Source: Methanocorpusculum sp.
GTDB taxonomy: Archaea > Halobacteriota > Methanomicrobia > Methanomicrobiales > Methanocorpusculaceae
NCBI GenBank assembly: GCA_029987025.1
Contig: DALTWQ010000019.1
Span: 1 to 18,735 of the forward strand
Reading direction: 5' to 3'
DNA: 18,735 bases
Positions within the stretch are counted from its first letter, which is position 1, and every line of letters begins with the position of its first letter. The translations under genes and the position numbers were made by a program. Under the pieces are notes generated by a model. It searched no databases, was not told the origin of the DNA, and saw nothing but the letters and a program-made list of their open reading frames with translations. Below, piece after piece: positions 13,490 through 18,735 of the stretch.

Positions 13490-14706
13490 AGAATTCCCAT
13501 CCCGATTAAACGCCAGCGTCCGCCGACCTGACGGCTGATTGCAATGCGGGAACCGACTTCAGCACAGACCGGGCGTTTGAGAATTACTTCAACAATATTT
13601 TTCTTAGAAGTCATAACAACACCGACAGTCACAGCAGTTCCGACAGAAAGCATCAGCGGTTCTTTTATGCGTAAGGGGTCTATATGCAGTTCGGATGCAG
13701 AGCCGACCACGCGATCCATAAGTTTTACTTCAAACTTCAGTTTATCCCAGACCGGCGGAAGTCCTCCTGCAATTCCGGCAACCTGACCTACCAGAGTATC
13801 ACTTTTTGTAATCGCCGGGTCAAGTTTGGTTCCGATTGCTGCAAGACCTCCGGGAGTTGCAACAGCAACTTTGTGGGATGCCTTGTTCATTGAGGTAATC
13901 TTAGTGGTAATCGGTTCCCAGCGTGCTTTGTTTTCGGCAATGTACTGTCTTCCGGGACGGATTTCAATATCGTCTCCTTCATGGAACTCTCCGCAGATAA
14001 GAGATCCTCCTATAACGCCTCCTTTAATGTCTTTCCAGGAACTTCCCGGCTTGTTTACATCAAAGGAACGGGCAATAAGCATGACCGGACTTGCAGTTGT
14101 ATCGCGGTCTTCGTTCGGAATTGTTTCATTGAGTGCTTCAAGAAGCATGCTGAAGTTAATTCCTTTCTGTGCAGATACAGGAATAATGGGTGCATTTTCT
14201 GCAATGGTTCCTTTTACAAACGCCTTAATCTGTTTGTAGTTTTCAAGAGCCTGTTTCTGCGGAACAACATCAATCTTGTTTTGTACGATGACGATTTTCT
14301 TAATTCCGGTCAGTTCCAGTGCCATCAGATGTTCTTTGGTCTGCGGCTGCGGACACTGCTCGTTTGCTGCAATCACCAGCATCGCGCCATCCATAATTGC
14401 AGATCCGGAAAGCATTGTTGCCATCAGTGTTTCATGGCCCGGTGCATCAACAAAAGAGACAGAACGGACAAGTTCTGCATCCCCTCCGCATTTGGAGCAG
14501 GTGCCGGTAAGCTGCCACATATTACACTTTTTGCAGTAATAGAAAGCAGCATCTGCATAACCTAAGCGGATAGAAATACCGCGCTTAAGTTCTTCGCTGT
14601 GACGGTCAGTCCAGGATCCTGTCAACTGACCGACAAGTGTTGTTTTACCATGGTCGACGTGGCCTACAACACCGATATTTACATTAGGAATACTTGGGTC
14701 GCTCAA
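13480..14706 (-). CDS. eif2g: Translation initiation factor 2 subunit gamma (aIF2 gamma)
   Basis: GTPase core of aIF2, which brings Met-tRNAi to the 30S subunit. It has 408 residues. G1 is GHVDHGKTT (15-23), G3 DAPGHE (87-92) and G4 NKID (143-146). The archaeal/eukaryotic zinc knuckle is C58, C61, C70 and C73 (CKKC and CSKC). Domains II and III follow, closing with RPVCAEVGSRIAISRQ. The start codon is TTG (14706-14704): the upstream in-frame codons reach a TGA without an ATG, and AGAGGCTGA, a good Shine-Dalgarno match, ends about 8 nt upstream. The end overlaps the inferred PIN start. It follows the DUF2098 gene by 69 nt. Confidence 0.95.
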   Translation of the reverse strand: MSDPSIPNVNIGVVGHVDHGKTTLVGQLTGSWTDRHSEELKRGISIRLGYADAAFYYCKKCNMWQLTGTCSKCGGDAELVRSVSFVDAPGHETLMATMLSGSAIMDGAMLVIAANEQCPQPQTKEHLMALELTGIKKIVIVQNKIDVVPQKQALENYKQIKAFVKGTIAENAPIIPVSAQKGINFSMLLEALNETIPNEDRDTTASPVMLIARSFDVNKPGSSWKDIKGGVIGGSLICGEFHEGDDIEIRPGRQYIAENKARWEPITTKITSMNKASHKVAVATPGGLAAIGTKLDPAITKSDTLVGQVAGIAGGLPPVWDKLKFEVKLMDRVVGSASELHIDPLRIKEPLMLSVGTAVTVGVVMTSKKNIVEVILKRPVCAEVGSRIAISRQVGGRWRLIGMGILCE

Positions 14707-14775
14707 ATTATTTCAGCCTCTGAATTTTTATGTATTTTTCCTGTATGTGCGTTCAAAAGATAACTTTCAGTCTGT

Positions 14776-15057
14776 TTATCCGCCGCCTTCGCAGCTGTTG
14801 TCAACAGAAAGCCATGCGGATTCACGAATTGCCTGCATTCTTGCCTGCTCTTCTGCGGTCTCTTTTCTGATGTTTCTGTTCTGTTTCACACTGCGTACAG
14901 TTTCAGCGATTTCTACTAACTGGTCAACACGGTACAGCAGACCGGTTGTATCCAGTTCAGCATAGACTGCATCCTCACATTCTGTAAGGGATACTATTTT
15001 TCCAACAGTTCCGGTACGCGAGTAGCGTACGGTTTGACCTGGTGTAAAGTCAGTCAT
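14776..15057 (-). CDS. DUF2098 family protein
   Basis: Conserved methanogen protein of unknown function, 93 residues. The N-terminal half looks like a small beta-barrel with VRYSRTGTVGKIVSL (10-24) and ELDTTGLLYRVDQLVEI (34-50), the family core. The C-terminal half is a charged helix (VKQNRNIRKETAEEQARMQA), ending CEGGG. Its position just upstream of eIF2 gamma in the same orientation suggests a link to translation or the cluster regulation, but that is inference. On the minus strand a TTTATCC (plus 15084-15090), about 30 nt before the ATG, is a weak TATA candidate that would give a nearly leaderless message and serve the whole cluster. Confidence 0.75.
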   Translation of the reverse strand: MTDFTPGQTVRYSRTGTVGKIVSLTECEDAVYAELDTTGLLYRVDQLVEIAETVRSVKQNRNIRKETAEEQARMQAIRESAWLSVDNSCEGGG

Positions 15058-15227
15058 CCTGTTTATTAATTTGGTGTGAAAATGGATAAAGGTGTGGTAG
15101 AGGCAAGGAGGTTTCGTTTTAGTTTTCAGGATTTCAGGGAGATGGATGATTAAGCCGCTGCCGTATCTATCCTAAGCGCTTTCTTTATCACTTTTCAACT
15201 CAAACAATAGAGTACAGGATATCTATT

Positions 15228-15596
15228 ATGACATCTACTCTTACTCCGAAAGCAGCACTTCTGCAGTACCACATGGCAGAACGTCTGAAACTTGATATAA
15301 TGATGATTGCCCATCAGTTAACTACCATCCAGACACTGAAAAAAGAAGACAAACCCGGAGCAAAATACATGCTTGCAACACTTCTCGATGTGTTAAATGC
15401 AGATATGAGGGATGCAGCAGCGACTACTGGATGTCAGGAGTTTGCTGCAGCAGCTGACGGTGTCGATGAAGTGCTTAACCTTATTTCAACAAATCAGTTC
15501 GGCATTGCCTCTGACAAATGCGGGGAAGCTATGATTCCGGTTACAACGGCCGCTGCAGAGGCATACGCAGTTCTTTCCGCAGAAGGCCTTCTTTAA
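15228..15596 (+). CDS. Small all-helical protein of unknown function
   Basis: I do not recognise the family. The protein has 122 residues, has no signal peptide, and is very rich in Ala, Leu and Met with few glycines or prolines; it reads as a bundle of four or five amphipathic helices. Marks worth noting are KLDIMMIAHQLTTIQTLKKE (22-41) and two cysteines (in TTGCQEFAAA and SDKCGEAM). An AGGAT lies 7 nt before the ATG, and a TATA-like TTTATC at 15184-15189 gives a short leader. The nitroreductase gene begins 27 nt downstream, so the two are probably co-transcribed. A cofactor- or metal-binding helical bundle is possible but unsupported. Confidence 0.75.
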   Translation: MTSTLTPKAALLQYHMAERLKLDIMMIAHQLTTIQTLKKEDKPGAKYMLATLLDVLNADMRDAAATTGCQEFAAAADGVDEVLNLISTNQFGIASDKCGEAMIPVTTAAAEAYAVLSAEGLL

Positions 15597-15623
15597 ATAT
15601 ATCCGGAATCAGAGGAAAATAGT

Positions 15624-16160
15624 ATGGACCCTTCAGAATTTCAGTCATTTCTTGCATCGAGGCGTTCAGTCCGCGAGTATGATGAAGCAGCCGGAATTAC
15701 TGCTGAAGAAAAAGACTACATCTTATCTGCCGCATCAACATGTCCTACTGCCGGAAATCTTGAGGCATGGGATGTCGTCATAGTTTCAGATGAAGGGCAG
15801 CTTGAAGTTCTTTCTGATGCGGCAGGCGGTCAGCGTCAGATGATTGATGCAGGATGTGCGTTTGTAGTCTGTGCAAATTATATCCGCTCCATGTCCCGCT
15901 ACGGTGAGCGCGGCATTCTTTATGCCGTACAGGATGCCACTATTGCCGCAGCGTATATGATGCTTGCTGCGCATGCTATACGTCTTCACACGTGCTGGAT
16001 GGGTGCATTTGACGAAGCGCAGGTAAAAGAGGTGCTTGAACTTCCGGCACATGTAAGGCCGGTTGCAATTCTTTCAGTCGGGGTCGGGACTCTTCCGCCT
16101 TCGTCTCCGGAACGTATGGACCCTGAAGAACACGCGCACTATGACGTGTGGGATAATTAA
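15624..16160 (+). CDS. Nitroreductase-family FMN oxidoreductase
   Basis: Flavin-dependent oxidoreductase of the nitroreductase fold, 178 residues, usually a homodimer in the cytosol. FMN-contacting motifs are RRSVREYDE (13-21), STCPTAGNLEAWDVVIV (38-54) and, late in the fold, IAAAYMMLAAHAIRLHTCWM followed by VRPVAILSVG. This is the compact type found in methanogens, where the natural substrate and electron donor are unknown. A GAGG about 10 nt before the ATG serves as ribosome-binding site. It follows the helical protein by 27 nt. A T-rich stretch (TTTCTTTTTT, 16161-16170) after the stop is a likely terminator facing the convergent tRNA gene. Confidence 0.87.
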   Translation: MDPSEFQSFLASRRSVREYDEAAGITAEEKDYILSAASTCPTAGNLEAWDVVIVSDEGQLEVLSDAAGGQRQMIDAGCAFVVCANYIRSMSRYGERGILYAVQDATIAAAYMMLAAHAIRLHTCWMGAFDEAQVKEVLELPAHVRPVAILSVGVGTLPPSSPERMDPEEHAHYDVWDN

Positions 16161-16170
16161 TTTCTTTTTT
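16161..16170 (+). terminator. T-rich terminator after the nitroreductase gene
   Basis: TTTCTTTTTT immediately behind the stop codon, with no hairpin. It lies between convergent transcripts. Confidence 0.45.
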
Positions 16171-16187
16171 AGTCAGTTTAATTCTGC

Positions 16188-16193
16188 AAAAAA
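16188..16193 (-). terminator. T-run terminator of tRNA-Ala
   Basis: Six T on the minus strand, 4 nt after the tRNA 3' end, the usual signal behind archaeal tRNA genes. Confidence 0.5.
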
Positions 16194-16197
16194 GTAA

Positions 16198-16269
16198 TGG
16201 ACCCGGCGGGATTTGAACCCGCGGCATCTACGTTGCGAACGTAGCTATCTACCCCTGATATACGAGCCC
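16198..16269 (-). tRNA. tRNA-Ala (anticodon CGC)
   Basis: A complete 72 nt cloverleaf folds by hand on the minus strand. The acceptor stem GGGCUCG pairs with CGGGUCC, including the G3:U70 pair that defines alanine identity. The D stem is UAUC/GAUA with a 7 nt loop, and the anticodon stem is CUACG/CGUAG with loop UUCGCAA, so the anticodon is CGC (plus strand 16235-16237), reading GCG. The variable loop has 5 nt, and the T stem GCGGG/CCCGC has loop UUCAAAU. The discriminator is A73 and the CCA end is not encoded. No intron is present. The short 7 nt D-loop recalls haloarchaeal tRNA-Ala, as I remember it. Confidence 0.95.
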
Positions 16270-16435
16270 TTGTTGCCTAACCATATTCTAATTCTGAAAT
16301 TATTAATTCTTCGATGTATCTTCAGTTCTTCGTTTGGATCTTCATTTTTTGTTTTGGCATATCTCCTGTCCGGGAGATTTCAGAAACTACTTACCATGTA
16401 TTTATACTATTCAAACCTAATATTAGTCAATAATA
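16270..16435. promoter_or_regulatory. Divergent promoter region with inverted repeat
   Basis: This 166 nt region lies between the leftward tRNA and the rightward PH/Yip1 gene. TATTTATAC (16399-16407) is a clear TATA box about 32 nt before the ATG at 16436, predicting a leader of only about 6 nt. Upstream, ATCTCC-TGTCCG-GGAGAT (16361-16378) is a perfect 6 bp inverted repeat with a 6 nt spacer, about 22 nt before the TATA box, in a position for an activator or repressor. On the other strand GAATATGG about 20 nt before the tRNA may be its TATA box. Confidence 0.45.
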
Positions 16436-18565
16436 ATGACTCCTGCAGTGCTTCAGGACGGCGAGGTTCAATATTATGCATCTCCTGTTCTGGTGAAAAA
16501 TAATCAGTATTATGCGACGCTTACCAATCAGCGTCTCATTTTTGAAGGGGCAGTAACCCGCGAATTTAAAGTTATCAGCATACAGGCTGTATATCCCGAG
16601 CTGATTGAAAATGGAGAGCCCGGATTGAAACTGATAATATCCACTCCGAAGGGACAGCGCGATATGATATTGGGTTTCCCTGTTGATTCGATGTTCAAAG
16701 CAGGAGAACAGCAGGCGTGGATTGATGCAGTCAATAAAGCAGTTGGTGAAAAGCCGTTTGCCTCCGGAACATTTGCAGGAGTCTCCCGTGAAGCACCGCT
16801 TGGAGAAGTTCATTCGCACGAAATCAGGTTTAACAGTTCTAATGACGGTGATGCTTATGGAGTTCCTGCTGCAGGAATCCGTGCCCATGCAAAAGATGCG
16901 GCTGCATCTCAGACTGCAGTATCTGTAATGCAGACTGAGACTTCAGTTGCCGCACCTGATTATTCAGCAGAAGCAAAGGCTGCAGGTGTTGAGTTAATCC
17001 GCGGAGAGTCAGTTGTAATCAGTACCGCAGGAGTTCGTGTCAAACACACATTCTATACCATTTATCTTACCAATCTCCGTCTGATTCTGCAGAACAATCT
17101 GGGTAAAATCGGACGTGAGTTTGCTCTCGCCGAACTTATGGATGCTGCCTCTCTGGAATCAGATTCCGGAGAGCCTGAGATTGCCGTTTCTGTCGGTATG
17201 CAGTCCGGATTAAAGCAGATGATTATTGTATATCCGACTGAATCAGCGCGGAACGCGTGGATGCAGCAGCTGCAGAACAGACTTCCGCGTAAGAATGTCT
17301 CGAATAGCACTGTATCAGCACAGGTCGGTACTGCTGCTGCAGCACGTGTCGGAACATTTGTTCCGGCGACAAATGAGCGGATTCTGGTCTCTACGCCTGA
17401 TGTCAGAATCAAGAACCGTCCGGTTGTTGTTCATCTGACGACTACCCGTTTTGTTGTTGACTCCGTAAACGGTGTTGTCGGTGAGTTTGCAGTAACATCC
17501 CTGTCTCGTGCGGTGCGGATGGCAAGTGAGATTGGTGAGCCCGGAATTGCACTGAAAATCAAATCAGCAAAAGGAGACAGGGATATGCATCTGGTGTTCC
17601 CGTCTCTGAACGACCGTGAGGCGTGGATTGATGCACTGCAGTCTATGATTCCGGACGAGGAAGATACCGGAGTGTATGGTGCCGTATCACCATCTCCGTA
17701 TTCTGTGACAACCGTCCGTCCGCGCGCCGCAGAAAATACGCAGACGATGAAGTGCCCTTCATGCGGAGCGGTAAACCCTGCGTCTGAGACAAACTGTGCT
17801 CTTTGCGGCAGTTCACTGCACCCGGCCCGTCCCTATGCAGAAGAAATTGAAGAGCCGGTAAGCCGGAAGAAGCGTACACATCGCCGCAAAGAACCGGTCG
17901 AAGAGGATGACGATGAGTCCTGGCCGCCGAAAGGGTATCGGGAAAAGAAGAGCAGAGTGCGTCATTCCCGCGAGAAGCATGACAGTTATGATTCCGGAAA
18001 GGAAAGAAGAGAGTATACCGGCGGAGTTATAGGATTTATTTCACGTCCGCGTGATGCTTTCCAGTACTACGCGCACGAGCGTCCGGGTGCTGCGTTTCCG
18101 GCATTTCTGCTGACAGGGGCAATCTGGGCAGTTCTTACTACACTGCTTCTCGTATATGTGCTTCCGAATATTTTCGCGTTCGATGCCGGGCGTTTCCCGA
18201 TTCTTGCTTCTCTTCAGGACAACATTCTTCTGCTCATTATCTTCATAGTTATCCTCTGGCTTATCTGGCTTGTCGCGGTGCTGCTGCACGCTGTTATCAC
18301 ATCAGTGGTTGCGCACCTCTTTGAGCCGTCGGTTAAAATATCTGAGGTACTCGCTATGACTATGCGCTGTTCACTTACGTTCGCTGTTGTCGGATGGATT
18401 CCGCTGATTGGTATGTTTGCTGCAAGTATCTGGATGGCTGTTGAAACCTGGTTTGGTCTGCGCATCACGCAGGACACTTCCGGATTCGGCGCTGCTGCTG
18501 CAGCGTTTGTAGGTATGATTGTTGTATATGTTGCATTATTTGCAATAGGAGGAGGTTTTGCATGA
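16436..18565 (+). CDS. Membrane protein: three PH/GRAM-like domains, zinc ribbon, Yip1 domain
   Basis: Protein of 709 residues; function unknown. Residues 7-104, 183-284 and 306-405 are three diverged copies of one domain. Each has a beta-rich half with an LTNQRLIF / LTNLRLIL / LTTTRFVV strand, a GEPGLKL / GEPEIAV / GEPGIAL turn, and a closing helix (QQAWIDAV, RNAWMQQL, REAWIDAL). This strand-rich plus C-terminal helix pattern looks like a PH or GRAM fold. A zinc ribbon follows: C440, C443, C454, C457. Residues 466-527 are highly charged and probably disordered. From about 528 the protein resembles Yip1 membrane proteins: SRPRDAFQYYAHERPGAAFP leads into hydrophobic segments near 553-576, 596-622, 645-668 and 686-706. 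The N-terminal domains are probably cytoplasmic, as there is no signal peptide. It overlaps the next gene by 4 nt. The domain calls rest on pattern reading, not a search. Confidence 0.8.
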   Translation: MTPAVLQDGEVQYYASPVLVKNNQYYATLTNQRLIFEGAVTREFKVISIQAVYPELIENGEPGLKLIISTPKGQRDMILGFPVDSMFKAGEQQAWIDAVNKAVGEKPFASGTFAGVSREAPLGEVHSHEIRFNSSNDGDAYGVPAAGIRAHAKDAAASQTAVSVMQTETSVAAPDYSAEAKAAGVELIRGESVVISTAGVRVKHTFYTIYLTNLRLILQNNLGKIGREFALAELMDAASLESDSGEPEIAVSVGMQSGLKQMIIVYPTESARNAWMQQLQNRLPRKNVSNSTVSAQVGTAAAARVGTFVPATNERILVSTPDVRIKNRPVVVHLTTTRFVVDSVNGVVGEFAVTSLSRAVRMASEIGEPGIALKIKSAKGDRDMHLVFPSLNDREAWIDALQSMIPDEEDTGVYGAVSPSPYSVTTVRPRAAENTQTMKCPSCGAVNPASETNCALCGSSLHPARPYAEEIEEPVSRKKRTHRRKEPVEEDDDESWPPKGYREKKSRVRHSREKHDSYDSGKERREYTGGVIGFISRPRDAFQYYAHERPGAAFPAFLLTGAIWAVLTTLLLVYVLPNIFAFDAGRFPILASLQDNILLLIIFIVILWLIWLVAVLLHAVITSVVAHLFEPSVKISEVLAMTMRCSLTFAVVGWIPLIGMFAASIWMAVETWFGLRITQDTSGFGAAAAAFVGMIVVYVALFAIGGGFA

Positions 18566-18735
18566 ACTGGAAAAAAGGTATGAAATGGATTATCGCCGCA
18601 TTTGCGGTATTAGTGCTGATGAGTGTGTTTGTCGGGGCGGTAAGTGGCGACACTGCTGGTACTGGAAATAACACCACCGGTACTGGTGACACCACTGGTA
18701 CTGGTGGCAACACTGGTACTGGTGACACCACTGGT
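18562..18735 (+). CDS. Secreted/surface Thr-Gly repeat protein (3' end beyond window)
   Basis: The first 58 residues are visible. MNWKKGMKW is followed by a hydrophobic stretch (IIAAFAVLVLMSVFVGAV) and SGDT, a typical Sec signal peptide with a likely cleavage site near residues 27-30, or a membrane anchor. From residue 32 the protein consists of hexapeptide repeats of the type TGTGDT or TGTGGN. Such Thr-rich stretches are often O-glycosylated spacers in archaeal surface proteins (inference). A strong ribosome-binding site, AGGAGGAGG, lies 6 nt before the ATG, inside the preceding gene, and ATGA overlaps its stop. The function of the unseen C-terminal part cannot be judged. Confidence 0.85.
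   Translation, partial: MNWKKGMKWIIAAFAVLVLMSVFVGAVSGDTAGTGNNTTGTGDTTGTGGNTGTGDTTG
18655..18735 (+). repeat. 18 bp in-frame tandem repeat encoding Thr-Gly hexapeptides
   Basis: Units of 18 nt of the form ACTGGTACTGGTGACACC: a diverged copy at 18655-18672, one extra codon, then 18676-18693, 18694-18711, 18712-18729 and the start of another at 18730, cut by the window edge. The third and fifth copies of the motif are nearly identical at DNA level, which suggests recent duplication. Whole-codon units allow copy number to vary without breaking the frame. Confidence 0.85.

Noticed and set aside
15082..15153. 23-residue frame on the plus strand after the DUF2098 gene
   Set aside because: Very short, no ribosome-binding site or known relative, and its start overlaps the likely TATA box of the opposite strand.
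18655..18735. CRISPR-like array
   Set aside because: The 18 bp units are contiguous without spacers, in frame with a coding sequence behind a signal peptide, so they are protein-coding repeats.

Overview
The window is archaeal and most likely from a hydrogenotrophic methanogen of the order Methanomicrobiales, with Methanocorpusculum-like as my best guess (an inference from gene content, not a match). Archaea-only or archaeal-type genes fix the domain: eIF2 gamma, Rpo7 (RpoE1), Spt4, ribosomal proteins S24e, S27ae and L40e, a Kae1-Bud32 fusion, a GTP-dependent dephospho-CoA kinase, a GEK1-type D-aminoacyl-tRNA deacylase and FtsZ1. A DUF2098 protein points to methanogens. TATA boxes sit close to several start codons, so some transcripts are probably leaderless. 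TTG, and apparently CTG, occur as start codons.

Layout. (1) 1-3436, minus strand: a membrane acyltransferase of the HGSNAT/DUF1624 type, then dtdA, then ftsZ1, tightly packed (11 nt gap, then a 17 nt overlap). ftsZ1 runs off the left edge. (2) 3437-3811: a divergent, AT-rich intergenic region holding the thiC promoter. (3) 3812-8095, plus strand: thiC alone, then a three-gene operon of hxlB-like phosphohexuloisomerase, class I aminotransferase and M42 metallo-aminopeptidase. It meets the leftward genes at a terminator hairpin. (4) 8158-15057, minus strand: the information-processing cluster. In transcription order it is DUF2098, eIF2 gamma, a PIN-domain protein, Rpo7, Spt4, dephospho-CoA kinase, S24e, S27ae, Kae1-Bud32, XTP/dITP pyrophosphatase, L40e, and finally a DUF1917-domain protein that probably has its own promoter. 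Most junctions are 0-13 nt or overlap, as expected for co-transcription of translation, transcription and KEOPS genes. (5) 15228-16160, plus strand: a small all-helical protein of unknown function and a nitroreductase-family protein. (6) 16198-16269, minus strand: tRNA-Ala(CGC) with the G3:U70 identity pair. (7) 16436-18735, plus strand: the most unusual locus. A 709-residue protein carries three PH/GRAM-like repeats, a four-cysteine zinc ribbon, a highly charged linker and a Yip1-like multi-pass membrane domain. It overlaps by 4 nt the start of a secreted or surface protein made of Thr/Gly-rich hexapeptide repeats, which runs off the right edge.

The main points for a second look are the PH x3 / zinc ribbon / Yip1 protein with its repeat-protein partner, the PIN gene whose catalytic N-terminus has no ATG, GTG or TTG start, the long N-terminal extension of FtsZ1, and perfect palindromes at the thiC and hxlB promoters.
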